The notes under the pieces were generated by a model. That model was not told where the DNA came from. It ran no database searches and saw only the letters and a list, made by a program, of their open reading frames with translations. The position numbers were made by a program, and so were the translations under genes. DNA of 64,000 nt, from positions 1-64,000 of the forward strand of contig JAHISP010000039.1 in the NCBI GenBank assembly GCA_018818165.1, read 5' to 3'. How positions within the stretch are numbered: the first letter of the stretch is position 1; every line of letters begins with the position of its first letter. This DNA comes from Bacteroidota bacterium (GTDB taxonomy: Bacteria > Bacteroidota > Ignavibacteria > Ignavibacteriales > Melioribacteraceae). Of this stretch, positions 28,974-38,371 are shown one piece after another.

Positions 28974-29576
28974 CTATCTATTCATTTCTTTTTGGTAAGG
29001 TTCAAGCATTGCTTTTAAACTTTCACGAGCTCTAAAAATCCTTGATTTCACAGTTCCAACTTCACAATCCAATTTTTCTGCAATTTCATTATAACTTAAC
29101 CCATCAATATCTCGGTATACAAGTGGAATTTTCAACTTGTCTGGCAATCGGTTTATTGCTTTTCGAACCAGACCAGGAATATCAATATCTTCGTGAATTC
29201 CAGATGAAGAAATATTCTCATGAGAATCCATAATAGGAACAAAAATGCTTCTTACTCTCTTCTTGCGCAAGTAATCGCGGCACTTATTAACAGTAATTCT
29301 ATAGAGCCAAGTAGTAAATTTAGACTCAAATCTAAATTCAGATAATTTATGATAAATGCTAATAAATACATCTTGCGAAATATCATCCACAAATTCAGAA
29401 TCATTTAAAGTAAGAAAAATTAGATTACGTACTTTATCCTTATGGCGAACCATTAACCTTTCAAAAGCGGTTTGGCTGCCATTATTATACTCTCTAATCA
29501 GAATAAAATCTTCATCTTCTATTTCTAAGTTATTATCTGATAAGCTATTATTTACTACGGAAGTTTTAGACGACAT
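28974..29576 (-). CDS. ECF RNA polymerase sigma factor
   Basis: A 200-residue sigma factor of the RpoE type. Region 2 (about 35-110) has FVDDISQDVFISIYHKL and FTTWLYRITVNKCRDYLRKK, the core-binding and -10 recognition helices. Region 4 (about 135-190) has LPDKLKIPLVYRDIDGLSY and VGTVKSRIFRARESL, the -35 helix-turn-helix. It is the first gene of the minus-strand operon that continues into the unknown membrane protein and the partner-switch genes. No classical anti-sigma gene (zinc ZAS domain) follows. Confidence 0.93.
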   Translation of the reverse strand: MSSKTSVVNNSLSDNNLEIEDEDFILIREYNNGSQTAFERLMVRHKDKVRNLIFLTLNDSEFVDDISQDVFISIYHKLSEFRFESKFTTWLYRITVNKCRDYLRKKRVRSIFVPIMDSHENISSSGIHEDIDIPGLVRKAINRLPDKLKIPLVYRDIDGLSYNEIAEKLDCEVGTVKSRIFRARESLKAMLEPYQKEMNR

Positions 29577-29755
29577 AAGCCTTACTATGTTCCACCATTA
29601 AAATTTGTTATAGATTAAAGAAAAACTATTGTTTAACCTTTTTTTGCAAACTCTTTTTTGTAAGTTACAAAATAATATAATTATTTCTAATTATATTTGT
29701 ATTCTTTTTACTAAGTTTATCAGCATAATTTCAAAAATTAATTATAGGTACTAAT
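29577..29755. promoter_or_regulatory. Divergent promoter region between the ECF sigma operon and the second STAS gene
   Basis: 179 AT-rich bases must carry both promoters. TATATTTG at 29692-29699 fits the Bacteroidota -7 element TAnnTTTG for the plus-strand STAS gene, but there is no TTG at the proper distance. No clear ECF-type promoter could be assigned on the minus strand. Confidence 0.35.
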
Positions 29756-30097
29756 ATGCGTATCAAAACAAGCGAAAAGTATGGTGCAGTAGTAATTACT
29801 TTAAAAGGTAACGTAATGGGTGGCCCTGAAGCACAAGAATTTCACGATCTGTTGGGCACTTTATTAGAAGAAAATAAAAGCAATATCATTATAGATCTGG
29901 GCAGCGTTAAGTTCATGAATAGTACTGGACTTGGCATGCTAATAAGTGGATATACTTCTGTAAAAAATAAAGGTGGAGTTTTAAAACTTGCTAATGCTAC
30001 TGATAAAATCAACAGTCTTCTGGTTATAACAAAACTTATTACTATTTTTGAAAATTTTGATTCGGTTGATGCCGCAGCAAAAAGTTTAAATAGTTAA
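29756..30097 (+). CDS. Second STAS-domain anti-sigma factor antagonist
   Basis: A 113-residue RsbV/SpoIIAA-like protein with the acceptor loop VKFMNSTGLGMLISGY and a C-terminal LITIFENFDSVDAA typical of the family. It is transcribed away from the sigma operon and lies 45 bp before purA, with which it may be co-transcribed. It probably competes with, or substitutes for, the operon STAS protein for the single kinase; which phosphatase serves it cannot be told. Confidence 0.92.
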   Translation: MRIKTSEKYGAVVITLKGNVMGGPEAQEFHDLLGTLLEENKSNIIIDLGSVKFMNSTGLGMLISGYTSVKNKGGVLKLANATDKINSLLVITKLITIFENFDSVDAAAKSLNS

Positions 30098-30109
30098 ACT
30101 TCATCATAA

Positions 30110-31411
<1,302 letters not shown>

Positions 31412-31460
31412 AAATTCTTATTACATACAAAAATTCTATTGCTATTATTTTGGAAATATT

Positions 31461-32675
31461 ATGAATAGAAAAATGACTGGTGGACCTGGATCAATCCAGA
31501 TAAAAGTAATCCTTCTTGTTTTTGCAACAATTATTGCGCTTGCTACCTTTATATATACACAAACATTAATTTCACAACTTGAAGCTCGCGAAAAAAAAGT
31601 TGCTGAATTATTTGCGTCTAGTTTACAACAAGTTGCTGAATTAGATGCTTCAGATAAAGATTTCACTTTTCTACTTGATGTAATTAAACGAATAGATTTT
31701 CCGTTAATTTTAGCAGATTCAAGTGATAACGTTTCATTAAATGGAATGACTGGAGGAATTAGAAATCTGGATATTGATTCAACTTTAACTGACACTCAAA
31801 AAGTTGCATTTATTAAAGATAAAATAGCTGAGTTTAGTGAGATTAACAATCCAATATTTGTGTATATCCAAGATAGTATTGTCCTAAGTAAAATTTATTT
31901 TGGCGACTCTGTTCTAATTACGCAATTGAGATATTACCCTTATTTACAAATAATTTTTGCAATGATGTTTGTAATTATTGCTTACTTTAGCTTTAGTTAT
32001 CTTAAAAAGAATGAACAGAGTAATATATGGGTTGGTATGGCAAAAGAAACTGCTCACCAATTGGGTACACCAATTTCAAGTTTATTGGGTTGGAACGAAA
32101 TATTAAAAATAAACAAACAGAACCCAGACAAAGTTGAAGATATAACATTAGAAATGAGCAATGATTTACAAAGACTAAACAAAATTGCTGATAGATTTTC
32201 GAAAATTGGCTCTATTCCAAAATTAGTTCCAGCAAATATTACAGAAGTTATTCAATCAGTTATTGAGTACTTTAATAGACGCTTGCCAATTTCTAGCAAA
32301 AAAACTGAACTTAAAATTATAAATGCTACCAATATATTAATTCCTCTAAATAGGTCTCTCTTTGAATGGGTTATTGAAAATTTGATTAAAAACGCACTTG
32401 ATGCCATAGAGTCTAAAAATGGATTGATTACTTTTGAAATTATTGAAGAAGCAAATAATGTAATTATTGATGTTTCTGACAATGGAAAAGGAATAGACCT
32501 TAAAAACAGAAAAGATGTTTTCAGACCTGGTTATAGTACCAAAAAACGTGGTTGGGGTCTTGGACTTTCACTAGTTAAACGAATTGTTGAAGATTACCAT
32601 AAGGGAAAAATATATGTTAAAAGTTCAGTAATAGATGAAGGTACAATTTTTCAGATAATTTTAAAAAAATCGTAA
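31461..32675 (+). CDS. Orphan membrane sensor histidine kinase
   Basis: A 404-residue kinase. One helix (about 14-36) and a second (about 158-178) enclose a periplasmic domain of about 120 residues; no HAMP or PAS domain is evident. The H box is AKETAHQLGTPISSLLGW, with the phospho-acceptor His in a variant HQLGTP context. The ATPase part has the N box NLIKNALDAI, G1 DNGKGID, F box FRPGYSTKKRGWG and G2 GLGLSLVKRI. No response regulator gene is adjacent, so the partner lies elsewhere. The transcript probably ends before the RNA units that follow. Confidence 0.92.
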   Translation: MNRKMTGGPGSIQIKVILLVFATIIALATFIYTQTLISQLEAREKKVAELFASSLQQVAELDASDKDFTFLLDVIKRIDFPLILADSSDNVSLNGMTGGIRNLDIDSTLTDTQKVAFIKDKIAEFSEINNPIFVYIQDSIVLSKIYFGDSVLITQLRYYPYLQIIFAMMFVIIAYFSFSYLKKNEQSNIWVGMAKETAHQLGTPISSLLGWNEILKINKQNPDKVEDITLEMSNDLQRLNKIADRFSKIGSIPKLVPANITEVIQSVIEYFNRRLPISSKKTELKIINATNILIPLNRSLFEWVIENLIKNALDAIESKNGLITFEIIEEANNVIIDVSDNGKGIDLKNRKDVFRPGYSTKKRGWGLGLSLVKRIVEDYHKGKIYVKSSVIDEGTIFQIILKKS

Positions 32676-32690
32676 AAAGTATTTTTTTTC

Positions 32691-32719
32691 TTGCATATAT
32701 TTTTTCGGTTAACTAATAT
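32691..32719 (+). promoter_or_regulatory. Sigma-70-like promoter in front of the tandem RNA units
   Basis: TTGCAT (32691-32696) and TAATAT (32714-32719) are separated by exactly 17 bp. Transcription would begin near 32726, about 30 bases before the first unit. The match is to the general bacterial consensus, not the Bacteroidota one, so use in this host is uncertain. Confidence 0.5.
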
Positions 32720-32756
32720 TACAGCACAAATTTTAGTTCTTAATTATTATTGAAAA

Positions 32757-32844
32757 GTTTATAGCGGAAAGGTCTAGTACCTTTTTGTTATACAAATCAG
32801 GCTACTAAGGTTGTGCCCTCTACCTTGGTAGCCTTCCCTCTTTT
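32757..32844 (+). ncRNA. Structured RNA-like unit, copy 1 of a tandem pair
   Basis: An 88-base unit repeated at 32871-32958 with 85 identical positions. Stem A is AAAGGT (32768-32773) with ACCTTT (32779-32784) and loop CTAGT. A small TTGT/ACAA hairpin (32785-32795) follows. Stem B is GGCTACTAAGG (32800-32810) with CCTTGGTAGCC (32823-32833), 11 pairs including one G-U, with loop TTGTGCCCTCTA. A TTCCCTCTTTT tail ends the unit. There is no reading frame. Strand is inferred from the promoter, the T-rich tail and the downstream gene. It could be a cis-regulator of the dCMP deaminase gene or a free small RNA; I recognise no known family. Confidence 0.6.
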
Positions 32845-32870
32845 TAATAATTTTTGTACATATATTGTAA

Positions 32871-32958
32871 GTTTATAGCAAAAAGGTCTAGTATCTTTTT
32901 GTTATACAAATCAGGCTACTAAGGTTGTGCCCTCTACCTTGGTAGCCTTCCCTCTTTT
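32871..32958 (+). ncRNA. Structured RNA-like unit, copy 2 of a tandem pair
   Basis: Same unit as 32757-32844, offset by 114 bp, with a dissimilar 26-base spacer between them. Only three bases differ. One (C to T at 32894) falls in stem A and turns a G-C pair into G-U, so pairing is kept; the other two are just outside the stem. Stem B and its 12-base loop are identical in both copies. The dCMP deaminase gene starts 84 bases further on, after a small perfect palindrome TTGAC-T-GTCAA (33009-33019). Confidence 0.6.
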
Positions 32959-33042
32959 AAAGCATAGTTTTGCCAAATTTTATTCAAATTATTTTAATAA
33001 TAACTATATTGACTGTCAATATTTAATATTTTGAGATAATTA

Positions 33043-33552
33043 ATGTCAGAGAAAAATAAAAGACCAAGCTGGGATGAGTATTTTTTAAAAGTTGCGATGC
33101 TTGTTTCCGAACGTGCAACATGTCCTCGTATGCATGTTGGTTGTGTATTAGTAAAGGATAAGCAAATATTAGCAACAGGTTATAACGGTTCAATTCCTGG
33201 TGATGCACATTGTGAAGATGATGGCTGCATTATTGTTGATAACCATTGTGTACGAACAAACCACGCAGAAATAAATGCAATAACTCAATGTGCTAATCAC
33301 GGCGTTAATACTTCGGGTGCAAAAGCATATGTTACAAATATGCCATGTACGACTTGTTCAAAAGCACTAATTGCCGCTGGAATTAAAGAAATTATTGTTT
33401 TTTCGGACTATCATAATACGCTTGCTACAGAATTTTTCAAAAAAGCCGATGTTACCATTAGAAAGCTTCCTATGCCAAATGGTGAAATTCAATATAATTT
33501 GGATAGTTATTCATCTGCCAAGAAAATTAATTTTGATGAGGAAAACAGATAA
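33043..33552 (+). CDS. comEB: Deoxycytidylate (dCMP) deaminase
   Basis: A 169-residue zinc enzyme converting dCMP to dUMP for dTMP synthesis. The catalytic zinc site is NHAEINAI (His and catalytic Glu) plus MPCTTCSKAL (two Cys). The N-terminal RATCPRMHVGCVLVKD and GYNGSIPGDAHCED match the ComEB/dCMP deaminase family. The length is normal. It is preceded by the two tandem RNA units and followed at 43 bp by the polyphosphate kinase gene, with no terminator between them. Confidence 0.95.
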   Translation: MSEKNKRPSWDEYFLKVAMLVSERATCPRMHVGCVLVKDKQILATGYNGSIPGDAHCEDDGCIIVDNHCVRTNHAEINAITQCANHGVNTSGAKAYVTNMPCTTCSKALIAAGIKEIIVFSDYHNTLATEFFKKADVTIRKLPMPNGEIQYNLDSYSSAKKINFDEENR

Positions 33553-33595
33553 AAATATTGATATTGGAATTACAAACATTTACTGAACATATAAA

Positions 33596-35737
33596 ATGAA
33601 ATTAAATAAAGAGAATTTAGAAAAATATTTTAAACGCGAAAACTTCTTTTCGCGTGATTTAAGTTGGGTTGAATTTAATAAACGTGTGCTTGAAGAAGCC
33701 ACAAATCCATCTTCACCTTTGCTTGAGAGAATAAAATTTATTTCAATATTTTTTACCAATCTTGATGAATTCTATATGATTAGAGTTTCTGGAATTAAAC
33801 AACAAATTCGTGCTAATATTATTGAACGTGGCATTGATGGATTAACACCAGCAGAAGAGTTAAATTTCATTCAAAATAACGTTCTTCCACAAGTTGATGT
33901 ATTGTTAAAATATTGGAATAACACAATTATTCCACAATTAGCTGAAAATAATGTAAACTTTGTTCAATATGATAAACTAAGTGACGAAGAAAAAGATAAA
34001 TTAAGTCAGTATTTTATCAAAGAAATTTATCCTGTATTAACACCGCTAGCATTCGACCCTGGAAGACCATTTCCATATATATCCAATTTAAGTTTATCTC
34101 TTGCAATTCAAGTTATGAAACCAAGTGGTCAATTACATTTTGCTCGTCTCAAAATTCCTTCAATTCTGCCAAGAATTATTAATTTAGATGGTATTCTGGA
34201 AAATGATTCCAATCCTTCAAATAGTGGGTTTTCTGTAAAACTTATATGGTTAGACGATTTAATTAAAAATAATCTAGAACCACTTTTTCCACGCCTGGAT
34301 ATTATTAGCGCACACAAATTTAGAATTACAAGAAATGCTGATCTAAATATTCAAGAAGATGAAGCAGATGATCTTCTTTCTTTAATTGAAGAAAATATTA
34401 AGCGAAGAAAGTTTGGCTCTGTTGTACGACTTGCTGTTGAAAAGGATATGCCTTATTTCATGATTAATATCCTAACAGAAAATCTTGAAGTTTCAGACTA
34501 TGAAACTCAAGTTGTTGATGGACCAATGGGTCTAAGCACTGTGATGTCACTTTACGATTTACCTTTGCCCCATTTAAAAGATAAGCCTTTTTATCCTGTT
34601 TTAATAAATCCATTTGATGATGAAGAAAGAGAATCTATTTTTAGCATAATTAAACAAAAAGATATTCTTCTGCATCACCCTTACGATTCATTTGAGCCTG
34701 TTATTGAGTTAATAAAAGAGGCTGCAAGTGACCCAAATGTGCTTGCTATTAAGCAGACTTTATATCGAATTGGTCCTAATTCTCCAATAGTTAAACATTT
34801 AATTCAAGCTGCCGAAGCAAACAAACAAGTGGCAGTTCTTGTAGAATTAAAGGCAAGATTTGACGAAGAGAATAATATTTATTGGGCTCGCGCTTTAGAA
34901 AAAGTTGGTGTTCATGTGGTTTATGGTTTGGTAGGATTAAAAACACACTCCAAAATGACTTTAATTGTTAGAAAAGAAAATGATGGTGTTCAAAGATATG
35001 TCCATCTTGGAACGGGCAACTACAATGCATCATCCGCCAAACTTTATACCGATTATGGCTTAATGACAAAGGATAAAGATTTATGCGAAGATGTAGCCGA
35101 AATTTTCAACTACCTTACTGGTTATTCTGAACAAAAAGTTTATCGAAAAATGTGGGTTGCTCCTTTAAATATCCGTAAAGAGTTTTTGAAATTAATTGGA
35201 AGAGAAATAGATAATTCCATAGCTGGCAAAACTGGTTATATTTCGTTTAAATTGAACTCACTTGTTGACCCTGTTATAATTGCAGCGCTTTATGAAGCTT
35301 CGCAAAATGGAGTAAAAATTGATTTGGTAGTGCGTGGCATTTGCTGTCTTGTTCCGCAAGTTCCTGGTCTTAGTGAAAATATTTTTGTACGAAGCATTGT
35401 TGGAAGATTTTTAGAGCACAGTCGTGTTTACTATTTTTATAATGATGGTCAAGATGAAATTTTTATGGGCAGTGCAGATATAATGGAAAGAAATCTTGAT
35501 AGAAGGGTTGAAACAATTTTTCCTATTGAAGACCATGATATAAAAAAAACCGTAAAAGAAACACTGCTAAATATCTCATTAAAAGATAATCAAAAAGCCA
35601 GAATCCTTCTTCCAACTGGAAAATATGTTCCTAATCATAAAATATACATGCAAGACGATATAAATTTGCAAGAATGGTTAATGCACTATGCCTCCAGCAG
35701 TGAAAAGAAAAAGAAAAAGCTAAAAAAAGTTAAATAG
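33596..35737 (+). CDS. ppk: Polyphosphate kinase 1
   Basis: A 713-residue enzyme that reversibly makes polyphosphate from ATP. It opens with the PPK N-domain (FFSRDLSWVEFNKRVLEEA). The two phospholipase-D-like catalytic domains show LKTHSKMTLIVR (autophosphorylated His) and FLEHSRVYYFYN (second His). VLVELKARFDEENNIYWA and HLGTGNYN are further signatures. The C-terminus is Lys-rich. Polyphosphate is linked to stress survival, but no direct regulatory link to the nearby signalling genes is visible. Confidence 0.97.
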   Translation: MKLNKENLEKYFKRENFFSRDLSWVEFNKRVLEEATNPSSPLLERIKFISIFFTNLDEFYMIRVSGIKQQIRANIIERGIDGLTPAEELNFIQNNVLPQVDVLLKYWNNTIIPQLAENNVNFVQYDKLSDEEKDKLSQYFIKEIYPVLTPLAFDPGRPFPYISNLSLSLAIQVMKPSGQLHFARLKIPSILPRIINLDGILENDSNPSNSGFSVKLIWLDDLIKNNLEPLFPRLDIISAHKFRITRNADLNIQEDEADDLLSLIEENIKRRKFGSVVRLAVEKDMPYFMINILTENLEVSDYETQVVDGPMGLSTVMSLYDLPLPHLKDKPFYPVLINPFDDEERESIFSIIKQKDILLHHPYDSFEPVIELIKEAASDPNVLAIKQTLYRIGPNSPIVKHLIQAAEANKQVAVLVELKARFDEENNIYWARALEKVGVHVVYGLVGLKTHSKMTLIVRKENDGVQRYVHLGTGNYNASSAKLYTDYGLMTKDKDLCEDVAEIFNYLTGYSEQKVYRKMWVAPLNIRKEFLKLIGREIDNSIAGKTGYISFKLNSLVDPVIIAALYEASQNGVKIDLVVRGICCLVPQVPGLSENIFVRSIVGRFLEHSRVYYFYNDGQDEIFMGSADIMERNLDRRVETIFPIEDHDIKKTVKETLLNISLKDNQKARILLPTGKYVPNHKIYMQDDINLQEWLMHYASSSEKKKKKLKKVK

Positions 35738-35848
35738 ATTATTGCTTATTAAATACTTTTTATTCGATTATAATATTGAATAAATATTTTGACAATAATT
35801 TTTTGTAATTTTAAACTTCAAATTTTAATTGAAAGGAAACACTAAAAT

Positions 35849-36943
35849 ATGTCACAAATTAGTAAAGAAAATGTTATAAATGCTTTAAGCAAGGTTAATG
35901 ATCCCGACCTAAAAAGAGATTTGGTTTCATTAAATATGGTAAAAGATATTATTATAGATGGAACAAAAATAACTGTACAAATTGAACTTACTACTCCAGC
36001 TTGTCCCTTAAAAGATACCATTAAAAATGATTGTATTGCAGCTATTAAAAAAGAAATACCAGAGGCTGCGGAAATAATTATTGACATGTCTTCAAATGTA
36101 AGTGAGCACTTAAATAAATCAAAAAATGCAATAATGCCTGGAGTTAAAAATACAATTGCAATTGCTAGTGGTAAAGGCGGCGTTGGAAAAAGTACTGTAG
36201 CAGTAAATCTTGCTATTGCACTTGCAAAAGATGGAGCAAAAGTTGGGATAATTGATGCTGATATTTATGGACCTTCGATGCCTTTAATGCTTGGACTAAA
36301 TAATAAAACTGGGCTTCATCAGGATCCAGAGACAAAAAAACTTGCGCCATTAGAAAGTTATGGAATTAAAATTATTTCAATCGGTTTTATGATTGATGAT
36401 GAAAATCCAGTTATTTGGCGTGGACCTATGGCAAGTGGTGCATTAAAACAATTTATGACTGATGTACATTGGGGTAACCTTGATTATCTAATTTATGATT
36501 TGCCTCCAGGAACTGGGGATATACAACTTACGCTTGTTCAAACAATTCCACTAACTGGTGCAGTTATTGTTACTACTCCTCAAGAAGTATCATTGATTGA
36601 TGCAAAAAAGGGTTTTAAAATGTTTGAACGAGTTAATGTTCCAGTTTTTGGAATAATTGAAAATATGAGTTATTTCATTGCTCCAGACACAGGCAAACAA
36701 TACGATATTTTTGGTTCTGGCGGAGGTGAGAAACTTGCTTTGCAATTGAACTCAAAATTATTGGGATCTATTCCTATTGATTCAAGAATTAGAGAAGGTG
36801 GAGACAATGGAAAACCAATTGTTGAAGCATTGCCTGATTCTGAAAATGCGAAAAAAATTATTGAAATTGCAAGAAACCTTGCAGCACAAATTAGCATAAA
36901 AAATGTTAATGAAAATTTGAATGAAGTGGAAATTCAATTATAA
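35849..36943 (+). CDS. apbC: Mrp/ApbC family Fe-S cluster carrier ATPase
   Basis: A 364-residue cytoplasmic P-loop ATPase. An N-terminal MIP18/DUF59 domain (1-95, ALSKVNDPDLKRDLVSLNMV) precedes the Mrp domain with the deviant Walker A SGKGGVGKSTVAVNLA (about 109-124), IDADIYGPSMP and YLIYDLPPGTGD. The usual CxxC near the C-terminal third is not evident; SYFIAPDTGKQYDIFG stands where many homologues have Cys pairs, so direct cluster binding is uncertain. AAGGA precedes the start. It is followed by a NifU-like gene, which fits a role in Fe-S delivery. Confidence 0.93.
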   Translation: MSQISKENVINALSKVNDPDLKRDLVSLNMVKDIIIDGTKITVQIELTTPACPLKDTIKNDCIAAIKKEIPEAAEIIIDMSSNVSEHLNKSKNAIMPGVKNTIAIASGKGGVGKSTVAVNLAIALAKDGAKVGIIDADIYGPSMPLMLGLNNKTGLHQDPETKKLAPLESYGIKIISIGFMIDDENPVIWRGPMASGALKQFMTDVHWGNLDYLIYDLPPGTGDIQLTLVQTIPLTGAVIVTTPQEVSLIDAKKGFKMFERVNVPVFGIIENMSYFIAPDTGKQYDIFGSGGGEKLALQLNSKLLGSIPIDSRIREGGDNGKPIVEALPDSENAKKIIEIARNLAAQISIKNVNENLNEVEIQL

Positions 36944-36976
36944 ATTAAATTAGATAAAGTATTAGCTGGAGAAAAA

Positions 36977-37213
36977 ATGTCTGAAATTCTAAAAGAAAAG
37001 GTTGAAAAAGCATTACAAAATGTCCGTCCATATTTAGTTGCTGATGGCGGAGATGTTGAACTTGTATCAATTAATGATGATGGAATTGTTGAAGTTAGAC
37101 TTACGGGTGCTTGCGTTGGCTGCCCAATGTCATTAATGACTTTACGGGCAGGAATTGAACGAGCATTAATGAGAGATATTCCAGAAATAAAACGAGTTGA
37201 AGCAGTAGAATAA
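36977..37213 (+). CDS. NifU-like Fe-S scaffold protein
   Basis: A 78-residue protein made of one NifU C-terminal-type domain: VRPYLVADGGDVELVSI, then GACVGCPMSLMTLRAGIE with the cluster-binding CxxC. Such short proteins hold a transferable 4Fe-4S cluster between two subunits. It has a GGAG site and is transcribed with the Mrp-type carrier (33 bp before) and tpiA (16 bp after). Confidence 0.95.
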   Translation: MSEILKEKVEKALQNVRPYLVADGGDVELVSINDDGIVEVRLTGACVGCPMSLMTLRAGIERALMRDIPEIKRVEAVE

Positions 37214-37229
37214 AATTAAAAGGATTAAA

Positions 37230-37982
37230 ATGAGAAAAAAAATTGTAGCTGGTAATTGGAAAATGAATAATGACTTAAATGAGTCTATTTCATTAATTAA
37301 TGAAATTAAAGAAATTTTAGTAGACAGAGATGATGTAAAGGTAATAGTTGCTCCACCATTTACTTCTCTTGATAGCGTTTCACAATTGCTAAGGGGTACT
37401 GAGATTGGACTTAGTGCACAAAATATGTGTTATGAAGATTCAGGAGCTTTTACAGGGGCTGTATCGGCTAAAATGTTAAAAAGTGTTGGATGTGAATACG
37501 TTATTCTTGGACATTCAGAAAGAAGAACTCTTTTTGGTGAAACTAATGGTGACGTGAACAAAAAAATTAAAAAAGCCATTTCTGAAAGTTTAATTCCAAT
37601 TTTTTGCGTTGGCGAAACTCTTGAAGAAAGAGAAGCTGGTAAAATGAAAAAAGTTATTAAAAAACAAATAAAAAAAGGTCTTAAAGGCATTTCAGAAGAA
37701 GATTTTTCTGGGGCAATAGTTGCTTATGAACCTGTTTGGGCAATAGGAACTGGAAAAACTGCAACACCAGAACAAGCTCAAGAAGTCCATGCATTTATTC
37801 GTAATCTTCTTAAAGAGCTATATTCAGAAACTTTAGCAGAAAATACAACTATTCAATATGGTGGAAGTGTTAAACCAGAAAATGCATCTGAACTAATTGG
37901 ACAAAAAGATATAGACGGTGCCTTAGTTGGCGGAGCTTGTTTAAAAGCTGATTCATTTGCTAACATTGTTAAAAATGCTTAA
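37230..37982 (+). CDS. tpiA: Triosephosphate isomerase
   Basis: A 250-residue TIM barrel of glycolysis and gluconeogenesis. The catalytic residues are visible: Lys in AGNWKMN (7-13), His in ILGHSERR, Glu in VAYEPVWAIGTG, and the phosphate-binding IQYGGSVKPEN. The length is normal. It is the last gene of its operon and is followed by a terminator. Confidence 0.98.
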   Translation: MRKKIVAGNWKMNNDLNESISLINEIKEILVDRDDVKVIVAPPFTSLDSVSQLLRGTEIGLSAQNMCYEDSGAFTGAVSAKMLKSVGCEYVILGHSERRTLFGETNGDVNKKIKKAISESLIPIFCVGETLEEREAGKMKKVIKKQIKKGLKGISEEDFSGAIVAYEPVWAIGTGKTATPEQAQEVHAFIRNLLKELYSETLAENTTIQYGGSVKPENASELIGQKDIDGALVGGACLKADSFANIVKNA

Positions 37983-37992
37983 GTAAATTTTA

Positions 37993-38030
37993 TCCTTCGA
38001 GGATTCTCTCTGTTCCTCGAAGGAGCTTTT
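37993..38030 (+). terminator. Rho-independent terminator after tpiA
   Basis: TCCTTCGAGGA (37993-38003) pairs perfectly with TCCTCGAAGGA (38014-38024), followed by GCTTTT. Confidence 0.85.
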
Positions 38031-38371
38031 AAATAAGCCACTATGAACTGCAAGTCAATAGTTTTGGTTACGAATACTTCGCCAAGCTCATTAACCGTAT
38101 AATTCAGTTTGAAAGACCAAATGACAAAAACCAAATAATATCCAAATTTCATTTTCTAACATCCAAACTTTGCGGTTTAAAGAGCCCAACTTTTTTGAAA
38201 AGTTGGGCTCTTTCAGTTTTCATTTGGTAAAAGTTGGGCTTTTTTTTTAAATTCGTTTTACTATTTGTTTAAAATTTATCTTTTGTCTTTTGATATTTAT
38301 CATGACACTTATAGAAGATAAAACGAGATGCAATTAAGTAAATAGTTTTAACTCCTACTGAGACAAATAAA
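38031..38371. repeat. Dispersed 300-bp intergenic repeat, copy 1 (with hairpins)
   Basis: It aligns imperfectly over its whole length with 54546-54838 in the same orientation. Shared blocks include ACTGCAAGT, AAATAATATCCAAATTTC, CCAAACTTTGCGGTTTAA, a hairpin AGCCCAACTT...AAGTTGGGCT and TTTTAACTCCT near the end. This copy has about 50 extra bases and a second AGTTGGGCT with a T9 run (about 38228-38246). There is no reading frame. The hairpin (38181-38211) with its T-rich tail could act as a terminator. Confidence 0.75.

Noticed and set aside
32757-32958. Reading the tandem units as two ordinary terminators of the kinase gene
   Set aside because: The 11-bp stems are separated from the T run by TTCCCTC, and the near-identity covers the whole 88-base unit, not only the hairpin. 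A terminator role for part of each unit remains possible.
38165-38246. CRISPR-like repetition of AGTTGGGCT
   Set aside because: Only hairpin arms and one extra copy; there are no regular spacers and no cas genes in the window.
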